A stretch of DNA of 64,000 nt, from positions 186,001 through 250,000 of the forward strand of contig NZ_JAALDK010000003.1 of assembly GCF_013366925.1 (NCBI RefSeq). The letters run 5' to 3'. This DNA is from Paraburkholderia youngii. GTDB lineage: Bacteria > Pseudomonadota > Gammaproteobacteria > Burkholderiales > Burkholderiaceae. Position 1 is the stretch's first letter; every line of letters begins with the position of its first letter. This document shows, one piece after another, positions 34,673 to 43,990 of this stretch. Both the position numbers and the translations under genes were made by a program. The notes beneath the pieces are model-generated. The model saw only the letters and a program-made list of their open reading frames with translations, was not told the DNA's origin and ran no database searches.

Positions 34673-35987
34673 AGTATTTGCCCTTCGCTGTGAAATGAAT
34701 ACCACCCTGGTCGGCTGTGCCGCTGCCCGTTTTTCCTGTTGCGCCCTGTTCGGTCAGCTTCAGCTCAACGGTTATGGAGTCGAGCGTCATGTTCGATGGC
34801 AGCTTCGCGAGCAACGGTGATTGCCAGCGAAAGCCGTTGATCTCCCATGTACCGACACGAATCATCTGCGCGGGCCGCGGGCCGGTTGCGCCCGGCGGGA
34901 TCGCGAGTAACGGCCTGGCAGGTTCGATGTGAACCGTGTACCCGTAGCTGATCAGCTCGAATGGTTTGGTCGAAAGCTTCTGCGGTGGTGTCTGCAGGGC
35001 GTCGATCAGTCCCTGCTCGGTCGGCCATGCCTTCTTGTCACTGGCTGTCACGAACGCGACGCCCGGCACCAGCGGACCGCGCGCTCCGGCATGCAGACCA
35101 TCCGCATCAAAGCGCAGCGGACGCATCGCCTCGGGCGCCGCCTGGCGGAGGTCCTCAAAGCTCCCGCCGTATCGGCGAAGGGTCATGGCGCAATAGCCCT
35201 GCGTCGCGCACACTGCCTTCTCAAAGACCCAGCCCGCCACGACTGATTCGCTGTTGCCAAGCGTGGAAAGAAGCGCTGGCGCGAGCAGATTGGCGCGCGG
35301 CATCTTTGCCGCGAAGGTCTGACGCACAAGCGCCTCATATCGATCTTCGAGCGACGGCTCTTTTGGCGCAGGCGGTGCAGGAGGATTGAGCAGGTCCAGC
35401 AGCTGGATGCCACCGAATACAACGGCCGCGGCAATCACCAGCACCGGCACGAGTGTCGGCAGGTTGACCGGTACTTTCGCGATGCGGCCAGTCTTGCGAT
35501 CGTCAAGCAGCGCGGCCGCGCCGAAGCTCTCGTCCACGTCTCCCACGGCCTGGCCGGAACCGAGCGTGGTCAGCGCCAGATTCAACCGCAGGCATTCCTG
35601 CTCGATCGTCAGACGCCTTTCGTGCGCCTTCGGTACCGTGAGAACCTCGTCGCTGCGTACGACACCACGCACCACGAAGACGACGTGCACGCGCTGGTCA
35701 TCCTGCAGCATGACGAGTACGGCAGCCCTTCCCTTCACACGTTCGTGCTGGGCGATCCGCGCCGCTCCCGAATACAGGCGCGCGCCCTTGATCTCACCCG
35801 TCTCAGGTGCGCAGAAACCACCGATAGTGTCCTTGCCGACCTTGTATTCGATGTAGTGCGTCGCGCCGAAATCATCGCCGTATCGGCGGCGCTCGGCGCG
35901 CATCTGTTTTGCAGGATACGCGCGCCAGTCCAGTCCGAAAACCAGGCGCGCGTTCTTCTCGCGCGGCAGCGGATCGGTAATGTGCAT
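34659..35987 (-). CDS. pilO: PilO-like type IVb pilus protein
   Basis: About 442 residues. The N-terminal half is a cytoplasmic domain (LVFGLDWRAYP, FVVRGVVRSDEVL); one membrane helix (LPTLVPVLVIAAAVVFGGIQLL, about 215-237) and a periplasmic C-terminal domain follow. Such bitopic PilO proteins align the inner-membrane platform with the secretin. The ATG at 35987 lies 8 bases after the pilN stop; upstream frame is open but lacks a better start. Confidence 0.78.
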   Translation of the reverse strand: MHITDPLPREKNARLVFGLDWRAYPAKQMRAERRRYGDDFGATHYIEYKVGKDTIGGFCAPETGEIKGARLYSGAARIAQHERVKGRAAVLVMLQDDQRVHVVFVVRGVVRSDEVLTVPKAHERRLTIEQECLRLNLALTTLGSGQAVGDVDESFGAAALLDDRKTGRIAKVPVNLPTLVPVLVIAAAVVFGGIQLLDLLNPPAPPAPKEPSLEDRYEALVRQTFAAKMPRANLLAPALLSTLGNSESVVAGWVFEKAVCATQGYCAMTLRRYGGSFEDLRQAAPEAMRPLRFDADGLHAGARGPLVPGVAFVTASDKKAWPTEQGLIDALQTPPQKLSTKPFELISYGYTVHIEPARPLLAIPPGATGPRPAQMIRVGTWEINGFRWQSPLLAKLPSNMTLDSITVELKLTEQGATGKTGSGTADQGGIHFTAKGKYYVLE

Positions 35988-35995
35988 GCCCGTGC

Positions 35996-37609
35996 TCACA
36001 TCGACGGGACGACCGTAGCCGTCAGCATGATCACCTGGAAGGTCTTCGACTTGTTCCACAGACCCGTGATACCCGCGATACCGCCATTCGTCGTGCTGTT
36101 CGCAAGGTCCGTCATCTGGCCGTACAGCACGACCGTCTGACCATCAGACAGCGCGATCGTCTGGTCCTCCTTGCTGCCGGTTGTGTGTGCGAGCTGGATC
36201 TGTTGCAGCGTCTGGCCAGAGCCGACAGACGCCGACGTGAATGGGCCATTGAGCTTCGAACTGTCGGCCCAGTACGAGAGGATGATCTGGTTGTGGTCGT
36301 TGACCGCTGGCAGGATGTTGACGAAGTCACCGGTGGTCACCGTTCCGGGCGTGAGACCCGGCACGCCCCCAGACGTGGCCGTGAGGCTCCCCGCAGACGG
36401 CGAGGTCGAGCGCAGATAGTCGTCGCTCTGGAACGAGGCGATGGAAACGGGCAGGCCGTTAAGCGTCATCTTCGTCTGCGTGCTGTCCTGCACCGTGCGG
36501 CCATACTGGTTCAGTGCGTTGATGACAGCGTTCGTGCCGGAGAACGGCGCATTCGATTGCAGCACTGACAGGCCGACCGTACCGCCGCCCGACGAGAGCG
36601 ATGTGGGCGACGTGAAGCTGACCGCATACTTGGCAAGACCGCCCTGGATATAGTTGAACACCACGTCGGCATTCACGCCCGCCTGACTGCCGTTGTTCAG
36701 CGCGATCTGCAGCGTGCGCACGCGCAGCATCACCTGACGCGTCGAAACGGCGTTTTCCTGCGCGAGCAGCTTGCCCATGCGGTCTGCCGCCTCACGCGTG
36801 TCGTAGACCATCACGAGGCGGCTTTGCGGGTTCACGGTCACACGGCCCATTGGCGAGCGCAGCTTGTCGAGTGCATCGCTGATCGCCTTGATCTGGTCGA
36901 AATCCCCTTCCCGCCCCGTCGACGTCTGTGCCGCAAAAGAGCCCGTATTGCCGCCCGATCCACCGGTGCCGTTCGCCTGGTTGCCCGTCGAGGTGTCCAT
37001 GCCCTTGGACATGGTCGACTTGATCGACACCTTGCCCGGGATCGCGGCAATCTGATACATGCGCGTGACAAAGCGCGTGATGTTGATGGTCGAGCCGTCG
37101 AACGACCAGTCGAGACCGAGGTCTTCGGTCATGCGTGTCAGATACGCGCCGGCATAGCCCGTGAATACCTGCCTGTAGACAGGCTCTTCATAGGCATTGC
37201 CGTTCAATCCTGTCGTTGTGCCCTTGCCCCCCGCCGACTCTCGCGGCACCAGCGAACTGCGCGGCACGAACACGTCGGGGCTCAGATGGACCGGATAACC
37301 GGTTGCGCCCGAGATGAGGGTCGAAATCTGCCTGATACCGATGTTCGCAGGCATCGTCACCTTCTTCTCGCGGAAGGTGGCGGGCAGCGTCGCTTCATAC
37401 GCGACAGGCACGAGCCGGTCGCCGAGGAACGCCGTTGGCACGTCTTCCACCAGTGCCATCGAACCGGGCAGATTGGCCATCGCGTCGCTCCCGGTGCGAT
37501 GAGCCCCGTCGTAGGCCGCGTTGATGTCGCTCTGATTGACCGCGCAACCTGCGATCATCAGCGAGCAGGCGACGGAAAGGCCAGTTTTGATAATGGATGC
37601 GTGACGCAT
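35996..37609 (-). CDS. pilN: PilN-like outer-membrane secretin (lipoprotein)
   Basis: About 537 residues. A lipoprotein signal (MRHASIIKTGLSVACSLMIAGC) is followed by N domains and a secretin domain (VSIASFQSDDYLR, FVNILPAVNDHNQIILSYWAD, DGQTVVLYGQMTDL). It forms the multimeric outer-membrane channel for the pilus. The start at 37609 is set by the lipobox; frame is open further upstream. A Gly/Asn/Ser-rich insertion (NQANGTGGSGGNTGS) lies near 210. Confidence 0.88.
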   Translation of the reverse strand: MRHASIIKTGLSVACSLMIAGCAVNQSDINAAYDGAHRTGSDAMANLPGSMALVEDVPTAFLGDRLVPVAYEATLPATFREKKVTMPANIGIRQISTLISGATGYPVHLSPDVFVPRSSLVPRESAGGKGTTTGLNGNAYEEPVYRQVFTGYAGAYLTRMTEDLGLDWSFDGSTINITRFVTRMYQIAAIPGKVSIKSTMSKGMDTSTGNQANGTGGSGGNTGSFAAQTSTGREGDFDQIKAISDALDKLRSPMGRVTVNPQSRLVMVYDTREAADRMGKLLAQENAVSTRQVMLRVRTLQIALNNGSQAGVNADVVFNYIQGGLAKYAVSFTSPTSLSSGGGTVGLSVLQSNAPFSGTNAVINALNQYGRTVQDSTQTKMTLNGLPVSIASFQSDDYLRSTSPSAGSLTATSGGVPGLTPGTVTTGDFVNILPAVNDHNQIILSYWADSSKLNGPFTSASVGSGQTLQQIQLAHTTGSKEDQTIALSDGQTVVLYGQMTDLANSTTNGGIAGITGLWNKSKTFQVIMLTATVVPSM

Positions 37610-37613
37610 GGTG

Positions 37614-38225
37614 TTAGTCCTGGCAGTTGGCCGCGCGCGCGATGACGCGGATGACGTTGTTCGTGTGACGGCAGATGCGCGTGGGCACGCGCATATGATT
37701 GGTCGCCTGCATGACCTGCGTGAGAACGGTCGTGAAGTCGCCAGAGAAAGTCGCGTTGAATTCGAGCGGCAGATCGTCATCGACCTTCCACGCAAGTTGC
37801 CAGCCCTGCGTCTGCAACCAGCGGTCGAGCGCGTTGCGCAGATTGAGGTCCTGCGGCGAGAGCGAAAGCGTCAGCGTGGCAGCCGGTGCTGTCGGAGTGC
37901 CCGGCAGAACCACCGAGGCAACACCTGTTGCGGTCTGTGAGGACGAGGCATCCAATGCCGTCCGTGCAACGGGTGCAGCAACCACCGCGGGGGCTGGCGC
38001 GAGTGCGGGCGCGGGCGCCGGTGCTGGTGCAGAAATCGCTGTTGTCGCGCGAGACGACGGGACTGCCGCGAGGATCTGCCATCCGTCGCCGGCGGGGGCC
38101 GCGACGTGCGACTGGTCCGGGTCGATTGCGGCGTGGCTCCAGCCTGATGCGCCCACTAGCGCGAGTGCAGCCAGCACACGCGCGATCACGCGCACCCGTT
38201 CATTGCGTTCGATGGTCACGTTCAT
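37614..38225 (-). CDS. pilL: PilL-like protein with TcpQ-type C-terminal domain
   Basis: 203 residues: signal-like N-terminus (VLAALALVGASGWSHA), an Ala/Pro-repeat linker (APAPAPAPALAPAPAV) and a TcpQ/PilL C-terminal domain (LRNALDRWLQTQGWQLAWKVDDDLPLEFNATFSGDFTTVLTQVM). This domain type helps the secretin assemble. It is shorter than R64 PilL, having only the C-terminal module. Four bases separate it from pilN. Confidence 0.75.
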   Translation of the reverse strand: MNVTIERNERVRVIARVLAALALVGASGWSHAAIDPDQSHVAAPAGDGWQILAAVPSSRATTAISAPAPAPAPALAPAPAVVAAPVARTALDASSSQTATGVASVVLPGTPTAPAATLTLSLSPQDLNLRNALDRWLQTQGWQLAWKVDDDLPLEFNATFSGDFTTVLTQVMQATNHMRVPTRICRHTNNVIRVIARAANCQD

Positions 38226-38228
38226 TCG

Positions 38229-38660
38229 TTATTGCCCCTGCCGCTGCAGGCGGCGATAGATTGCGTTGGCATAGATCAGCTGCTTCTGCGTCGAAACCGC
38301 GTTATAGGCACCCACGGCCTTCCAGGTCGGCCCGAACTGTCTGATGTTCGAGGCCAGAATCCACGTACCGACGTAGGCGTTCACGCAGGCGTTGAAAAGG
38401 TGTTCCCGGCGAATGCCATACCGGGCAAGCCTGGGTAGCCACGATGAGTTGATCTGCATCAGGCCAATGTCTTCGGTCCCGTTGCTGTTCACGTTCACCG
38501 CGTTTGGCTGCATGCCGGATTCGTGCTGCGCGATCGCGCGCACGAGTTGTGCGCTGATATGCCGGTAGGCAGCGGCGTCATCCAGGCACTCAGCACGCGC
38601 AACGGCGGTGCAGCCAAGCAGTACCGCGCAGACAACGGAAATGGGCGCGGCTTGCATCAC
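38229..38660 (-). CDS. Lytic transglycosylase (PilT/VirB1-like)
   Basis: 143 residues. Signal peptide (VVCAVLLGCTAVARA) and an SLT domain: LVRAIAQHESGMQPNAVN with the catalytic Glu, then DIGLMQINSSWLPRL. It opens peptidoglycan locally for the pilus or transfer channel. In R64 the transglycosylase PilT lies after pilS; here it lies before pilL. It is one of two SLT proteins in this operon. Confidence 0.85.
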   Translation of the reverse strand: MMQAAPISVVCAVLLGCTAVARAECLDDAAAYRHISAQLVRAIAQHESGMQPNAVNVNSNGTEDIGLMQINSSWLPRLARYGIRREHLFNACVNAYVGTWILASNIRQFGPTWKAVGAYNAVSTQKQLIYANAIYRRLQRQGQ

Positions 38661-39958
38661 GATTTGGCCACCGCCGTTGCGGGCGCCGTCGGCGCGGCAG
38701 GAGAACCGGGCACAGGACGCTCGAAATACTTCACGTCGTGGCGACGTGTGACGTTCACCGTATTGCCGTCCGCGGTGACGATGAACTGTTCGGCCGTGCC
38801 GCTGAACATGTAGTACCGGCCCTTCTGCTCACCGGAACCCAGGTGCTTCACGTCCGCCACGTTGATCTGCACCACCGAGTCAGCGAACTTGAAATAGGTG
38901 TGGCCGTCGCGGTCGAACACAGCCTCTAGATGCGCCGGACTGGGAGTGTCGAATTCATAGACAGTCCCCGCTGAACGCGCGAGCTCGACCGTCTTCGTGC
39001 CGTCCGACACGACCACGCGCTCGGCGCGCTCGATGGTCATCACGTTCGTGCCGGCATCCCACTTCGGATGCAGCGAACGGCCTTCGGGCGTTCTGAACGT
39101 CAGCTCCCCGGTCGGCTTCGACGTGAAGCGGATCTGTGTATGCGTGTCGTCGCCGTCGCGGATCGCCTGCGCGCCGAAGTATTCGGCCAGCAGCGATGCC
39201 GGCGGAGTGGGCGATGCCGCTTCGTCTGTTTTTGCAGCCACGGTCTGCGCGGCCGCATCAGCTTGCGGTTTCTCGCCAGCCGCATAGTTGAGCGCGCCGG
39301 ACTTCGGCGTATCGCGGTGCAGGCGGATGTGGCGCGACGTGAAGTCGATGTCCGCGTACAGTCCGGTTTGCGTCATCAGGCGATCGAGCGCCTGCATCCA
39401 GTTCTCGCCCGCGCGCGTTGCAAAGGCGCTTGCATCCGTGATGTCCACATCCTTCTGTGCAGACCCGGTCCAGCCCTGCGGAGCCAACGCCTTCACGAAG
39501 CTGGCCACGGGCATGCTCGCCTTGAGCGCGCGGACCGGTTCGAGCGCACCATGCGTGCCGATGACCACGAGGCGATTGGTGAAGCCATCGAAACCAGCGG
39601 GCTGATCGCCACGCAAAGCCGCGAGCGCACCACGCGCTCCGCCGGCGATGAACGTGTTCGCCTTCGTCCAGCGCGCACTGGCCTGCCGGCCGGCCACCGT
39701 GTACGTGACCGTTTCGGGCGTGCCGTCGACCACGACATAGGGGCCTTCCGCGTGGCCACCGACCGCGGAAATAACCTGGCCCGCGCGAGGCTGGATGTAG
39801 GTCTTCGATCCGTCGTTGAAGATGAGCGCAGGACGTTCTGCGATACCGCCTGCAATCTCGTAATCGAAATCGAATGGGTCAGTGTTCGCCGCATGTGCCG
39901 TGATCGCGCCGAACAGCGCGAGCCAGGCAAGAGCAATTCGGGAAACGTTGAGCTTCAT
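38657..39958 (-). CDS. Double VirB9-like protein with central TcpQ-like segment
   Basis: 433 residues with a signal peptide (LAWLALFGAITAHA). Two regions look like the C-terminal beta domain of VirB9/CagX: ERPALIFNDGSKTYIQPRAG (about 40-60) and EAVFDRDGHTYFKFADSVVQI (about 340-362). Between them PVASFVKALAPQGW...NWMQALDRLMTQTGLYADID (about 150-200) resembles the TcpQ/PilL module. It could link the T4SS core complex to the pilus secretin, since it lies exactly between the two gene sets. Domain calls are from pattern memory. Confidence 0.55.
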   Translation of the reverse strand: MKLNVSRIALAWLALFGAITAHAANTDPFDFDYEIAGGIAERPALIFNDGSKTYIQPRAGQVISAVGGHAEGPYVVVDGTPETVTYTVAGRQASARWTKANTFIAGGARGALAALRGDQPAGFDGFTNRLVVIGTHGALEPVRALKASMPVASFVKALAPQGWTGSAQKDVDITDASAFATRAGENWMQALDRLMTQTGLYADIDFTSRHIRLHRDTPKSGALNYAAGEKPQADAAAQTVAAKTDEAASPTPPASLLAEYFGAQAIRDGDDTHTQIRFTSKPTGELTFRTPEGRSLHPKWDAGTNVMTIERAERVVVSDGTKTVELARSAGTVYEFDTPSPAHLEAVFDRDGHTYFKFADSVVQINVADVKHLGSGEQKGRYYMFSGTAEQFIVTADGNTVNVTRRHDVKYFERPVPGSPAAPTAPATAVAKS

Positions 39959-40758
39959 AGGCCGGTCTGGATCTGGTTGAGGTGTCGCGCGAAACGCGCG
40001 AGATACGCCTGCCCCGGAGCCGGATTGGGGCTGTGGTAATACGCGATCGCCTTCGCGACCGAGTGAGTCTTGCTGTAGTTCTCGTTGAGAATGTCCTCAG
40101 CGACGCGGATGCTGGTCACAGGTGCCAGGGCTTCCCACAGCGAAGCGAAGCGCCGCGCATGCCAGCACCAGTTCACCTGCATGAGGCCTACGTCGAAGTC
40201 GCACCGCCCGCGCGCGATCAGCGACTGGATCACGCGATATGCGTCCTCGCGCGATCTGAAGAAATAGCCCTGCCCTGCAACGTTCAGGGTCCATGGCCAT
40301 GCCCGGCCATTGAAGGCAGATTCATTGAGCGCGATGCCCGCCAGCACCTTCGGATCGACGCTCGCATGCATCAGCTCGAACGGCGCCGTCGCGCCTGCGC
40401 ACGCCCAGCCGCCACGACCTTCCGCGACCGCAGCCTGCGCGTCGTCATCAAGCACGACAGGTTGCAGCCAGCCCTTCTTCACCAGCAGACGCTCGAGCGG
40501 AACCTCGCGCGCATCGACAGACACCGTCATACCGGTCTCGGGATTGCTGCGCACCGGCTGGCCGACGAGTGGTGCGGCCCACGATTCGAACGCTTTCAGC
40601 CCGCAGTAGAAAACGGGTTTGCCATCGAAGTTCGCGACCGAGCGTGCGCCTGCCTGCGTCAGCACGAGGCTCGTCGGGCTGATGATGTTCTCGATGGTCG
40701 CCGCGCGGCCTGTTATCGAAAGCGCCGCCAGCGAGAGGATGACGAGGCGCCTAGTCAC
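39955..40758 (-). CDS. Lytic transglycosylase with N-terminal SNase-like region
   Basis: 267 residues, signal peptide at the N-terminus. Residues about 45-120 (GLKAFESWAAPLVGQPV, VPLERLLVKKGWLQPV, QAAVAEGRGGWA) look like the C-terminal part of a staphylococcal nuclease-like fold without obvious catalytic residues. The SLT domain follows (VLAGIALNESAFNGRAW with the catalytic Glu; DVGLMQVNWCWHARRF). It overlaps virB10 and the double VirB9-like gene. Likely a VirB1-type muramidase for T4SS assembly. Confidence 0.75.
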   Translation of the reverse strand: MTRRLVILSLAALSITGRAATIENIISPTSLVLTQAGARSVANFDGKPVFYCGLKAFESWAAPLVGQPVRSNPETGMTVSVDAREVPLERLLVKKGWLQPVVLDDDAQAAVAEGRGGWACAGATAPFELMHASVDPKVLAGIALNESAFNGRAWPWTLNVAGQGYFFRSREDAYRVIQSLIARGRCDFDVGLMQVNWCWHARRFASLWEALAPVTSIRVAEDILNENYSKTHSVAKAIAYYHSPNPAPGQAYLARFARHLNQIQTGL

Positions 40759-42049
40759 CGCGGTACGGCTCCATGTAGATGTCGCGATTGACCTTGATCA
40801 TGAAGCGGCGCTCGCCCGGGCCCGTCGTGATCGTGGGCGGGATGTTCTTGTAGCGATCGAGAACAGACTGCGACGTCTGCGCCGCGACCTGTCCGGCCGT
40901 CGTGCCCACCTGCGTGACGCCGAGCGGGCCAGTGGTGGTCGACGACGTGCCGCCCTTGTCGAATGCGCCCAGAAGGATCGCCGTGAGGAACGACGTGCCG
41001 AAGATCTTCAGGAAGTGGCTGTTGACGTCGCCGGACAACCCTGCCGACCCATCTGCATCCGCACCCTGCCCGCCGTAGAGCGGCACATGCTTGCCGTTGG
41101 GTAGCCGCATTTCGGTTGCCGCCACGAGAATGGTCTGTTGGCCGGGCTGGATATCCGAACTGTAGGGCGCGGTGATCATCGTGCCCTTCGGGATCATCAG
41201 GCAGTCACCGCGAATGCTGTCGTAGACGTCCTTTTCCACCATGAGCGCAGCGGTGCCGGGACGATCGGAATTCAGCCCCTCGATGGAGAGCACGGGAATG
41301 TGGTGCGGCGGCGAAAGCACGCAACCGTGCGCCTGTCCAACGAAGCCGCCGCGGGAAAAATCCTCGCCGTTGCCGGATTGCCCTGCTGCGGTCCTGATAA
41401 ACGCCGTGTCGCGGTCCTGCGTCGATGAAACGGCGCCACGCCCGGCCTCCGGACCAATGCCCGCTGCCGCCAGCGCTGCGGCGACCTGTGCACCGGCTGC
41501 ACCGGTGGCAGCCTGCTGGGCGGATGCCTGTCGCGCGGCAATCTGCTGCGGCGTGAGGATGCCCGGTGGCAAGGTCGCCTGCGCGGTCCCGGAATCCTTG
41601 ACCTTGACGCCGGGACGGAAGATCGCCGACGCGTAAATTGCGTCGGTATCCGCCTGCGTCCTGAGTTCGCGAGTGCGCTGGTCAGCGACGAAGTTATCCG
41701 CGGTCAGACCTGGTGCGAGGCTGGGCGCTGCAGCGGAAGCCGCGCGCGGCAACGCGGCGGCTCTCGCCTCGGACGCCGCAATCCGTCGTGCGGCCGATTG
41801 CTGATCCTCAATGAGCTTGTCGACGTCCTCGGTGCTGTTCGACCTGTCGACCACTTCTGCCTGTTTGGCCTTCTTTGCAAGTTTCGCCTCGTCGTCGGCC
41901 TTGGCGCTCTCCTTGACCTGATAGTAGAAGCCGAGTGCCGCAATGACGACGGCCGCGACTGCGCCCGCGCTGATGAGCGCGTTGCGTGGAGACTTCCCCT
42001 TGACGATCTGCGCCTGCGCGCCCGTCGGCTGTCCGTTTAGCCCTGTCAT
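40751..42049 (-). CDS. virB10: VirB10/TrbI-like T4SS core protein
   Basis: 432 residues: short cytoplasmic N-terminus, one membrane helix (ALISAGAVAAVVIAALGFYYQV), a coiled/Ala-rich linker, and the C-terminal beta barrel (LMVEKDVYDSIRGDCLMIPKGTMITAPYSSDI, RLPNGKHVPLYG, GERRFMIKVNRDIYM). VirB10 spans both membranes in the core complex. Overlaps the transglycosylase gene by 8 bases. Confidence 0.9.
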   Translation of the reverse strand: MTGLNGQPTGAQAQIVKGKSPRNALISAGAVAAVVIAALGFYYQVKESAKADDEAKLAKKAKQAEVVDRSNSTEDVDKLIEDQQSAARRIAASEARAAALPRAASAAAPSLAPGLTADNFVADQRTRELRTQADTDAIYASAIFRPGVKVKDSGTAQATLPPGILTPQQIAARQASAQQAATGAAGAQVAAALAAAGIGPEAGRGAVSSTQDRDTAFIRTAAGQSGNGEDFSRGGFVGQAHGCVLSPPHHIPVLSIEGLNSDRPGTAALMVEKDVYDSIRGDCLMIPKGTMITAPYSSDIQPGQQTILVAATEMRLPNGKHVPLYGGQGADADGSAGLSGDVNSHFLKIFGTSFLTAILLGAFDKGGTSSTTTGPLGVTQVGTTAGQVAAQTSQSVLDRYKNIPPTITTGPGERRFMIKVNRDIYMEPYRGD

Positions 42050-42061
42050 GTGCGCGTGCTC

Positions 42062-42946
42062 TCAGAAGCCGAAGATGCCGGGACGACCGCGCCTGATCGT
42101 GACCTGGTCGTTCGCAGCGCGCAGGACGATCTCGTCGGGCACTTCCTGCACGACGATGTATTGCCCACGACGGATGAAGTTGGGGCTGACGTTGTCTCCA
42201 TGATCCTTCACGATCGGCACTGCAAAAGGCGCATTCGCAGGCAGGCGCAGCCATACCGACTTGCCATCGTCGAATACCGTCTCCGGCCGGAACGGTGCTG
42301 AGCCAGAAACCGTGTAGTCGAAGTTCAGCTTGTCGGGCGACACACCGAGCGGACCGGAACCATTGGCATGGGGTCCACCCTGCCCCGCATCGGTCGTGTC
42401 AGCGTTGCTGTCCTCGCGCGCGCGAACCTTGGCCATCAGCGAACCGGGATAGTTGAACCGCACGGTCTGATAGAAGAGGCCACCCATCGGCGAGGAGACG
42501 AGTGTCATGTCGTACTCTCGCTGATTGGTCGTGAGGTGCAGCGTGTTGACAAGACCCGGCTTGACCGGCTTGATAAACACGTGGTTCGACCCGTCGGTAT
42601 CCACGATCCACTGGATCGAATCGCCAAGCGCGGGCTCAGTCGCCAGCACTTCTCCGCGCGCCAGCTCGATCGTTGTGGTCTTGAGCGGCGCAGTCATGAT
42701 GCGGTAGATCTGGTCGCGGCTATAGGAGAACACCGCCATGCGGGCGTCGCCGGGCATGGTGATCGGGTCGGTACCGGCGTTATAGGGATTCACCGGGCTC
42801 ATGGGATCGCCAATCGCAGTGGCGATATCGAAGGGTGCGGACGGAACCGGGCTGCCCTTCCCTGCAGCAGACACTGGCGAGCAAACCACCGTGACGCAGG
42901 CAAGAGCCGCGACCCACGAGGCGAGCGTGCGGGAGTCGATCATCAT
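42062..42946 (-). CDS. virB9: VirB9/TrbG-like T4SS core protein
   Basis: 294 residues with a signal peptide. The C-terminal domain (PETVFDDGKSVWLRLPANAPFAVPIVKDH, NFIRRGQYIVVQEVPDEIVLR) is typical of VirB9/CagX; the N-terminal domain has YRIMTAPLKTTTIELARGE. It forms the outer layer of the T4SS core with VirB10. Four-base overlap with virB8. Confidence 0.88.
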   Translation of the reverse strand: MMIDSRTLASWVAALACVTVVCSPVSAAGKGSPVPSAPFDIATAIGDPMSPVNPYNAGTDPITMPGDARMAVFSYSRDQIYRIMTAPLKTTTIELARGEVLATEPALGDSIQWIVDTDGSNHVFIKPVKPGLVNTLHLTTNQREYDMTLVSSPMGGLFYQTVRFNYPGSLMAKVRAREDSNADTTDAGQGGPHANGSGPLGVSPDKLNFDYTVSGSAPFRPETVFDDGKSVWLRLPANAPFAVPIVKDHGDNVSPNFIRRGQYIVVQEVPDEIVLRAANDQVTIRRGRPGIFGF

Positions 42947-43644
42947 TGGGTCTTTTGGATTGAGAACAACGGATAGAAAACGCCGAACGGGTTCATACCG
43001 AGCGCGTCTTCCGAAGTCGGGGGAATGATCTGGTAGCGGAACGTCAGGGCGTACTTCTGCACCACCGGCTTGTCAGTCGGCGATTGCGTCGTGCTTGTCG
43101 TGAACTCCACCACCGCGGTCGAGTCTTCGAGCATCGCGACGTTGGTCACGCGTACTTCCCGCACCAGCTTCGGGTTGAGCGTGATCTGCTGGAACGGTGC
43201 ATCCGTCTTGACCCAGTCGCCGAACTGGTTGCGTGCATTGCCGACCATCATGGCCTTCACGCCGTTGATGTTGCGAGCCATGCGCGAGGTCTGGATGTCA
43301 TCGGTGAGCACCGGCTCGATCGTGAACCATCGCTCGACGGTCTCACGAAGCGAGGTGCGGATAGCCTGATCGTCTGGCTTGTATGCCGTCAGTTGGGTGA
43401 CGACAGCATGGCCGTTCGCGTCCCCCGACACACCATAGGCCTTCACGACGGACGGCGCTGGATTTCGGGTGTAGATTGCGCCGCCAGCAATGAACACGAG
43501 GATGAAGCAGAAGGTCTTCCAGTGGTTCGCTTCAACGCGCAGGCGCGAACCGTTATCGAAGATGATCTTCTCGGGATCATCTTCGGAGTAGCCCCCAGGG
43601 GCGGTAGACAGTGCTATCTGCTTTTTGCTTCGGAAAAGAGGCAT
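42943..43644 (-). CDS. virB8: VirB8/TrbF-like T4SS inner-membrane protein
   Basis: 233 residues. Cytoplasmic N-terminus, one membrane helix (FCFILVFIAGGAIYT) and a periplasmic NTF2-like domain (RTSLRETVERWFTIEPVL, VEFTTSTTQSPTDKPVVQKYALTFRYQII). VirB8 nucleates T4SS assembly. It is the first gene of the leftward operon; the regulatory module at 43760-43821 lies about 120 bases upstream. Confidence 0.85.
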   Translation of the reverse strand: MPLFRSKKQIALSTAPGGYSEDDPEKIIFDNGSRLRVEANHWKTFCFILVFIAGGAIYTRNPAPSVVKAYGVSGDANGHAVVTQLTAYKPDDQAIRTSLRETVERWFTIEPVLTDDIQTSRMARNINGVKAMMVGNARNQFGDWVKTDAPFQQITLNPKLVREVRVTNVAMLEDSTAVVEFTTSTTQSPTDKPVVQKYALTFRYQIIPPTSEDALGMNPFGVFYPLFSIQKTQ

Positions 43645-43759
43645 GACGCTCGTTCCATTTGAACCGACTCCATTGAATCAGTCCGCATGGGAAGCAAGTC
43701 ATGCAAAAGAGGTGCGATTTATGGAGGCTTTTTGGCCTCGAGTTCCTGGCTTGCGCGGT

Positions 43760-43821
43760 GTCAGCCGGCTGACGGCCTTAACCCGAAATGATGAGGGATT
43801 TTGGGTAGCTTTCCGGGTTAA
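43760..43821. promoter_or_regulatory. Palindrome plus inverted repeat upstream of the transfer operon (module copy 2)
   Basis: GTCAGCCGGCTGAC is palindromic at 43760-43773. The 25 bases 43761-43785 are identical to 22031-22055. An inverted repeat TTAACCCG (43778-43785) / CGGGTTAA (43814-43821) follows. It sits upstream of virB8 in the transfer operon leader. Confidence 0.75.
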
Positions 43822-43990
43822 TCGAGCCCGTCTCGCGGGTTAGTCTCACACAGACTTTACGTGCGATCCGATTCCACGCGTTCCATGGCTTCGTTCGGTA
43901 TTTTGTTGGCGGTTCGGTCGACTCGCGAGAAGCGAATTTTCAGGAAAATCAGATACATGCGATGAGGCTGGCCATTTTACCGGAGCCCGA

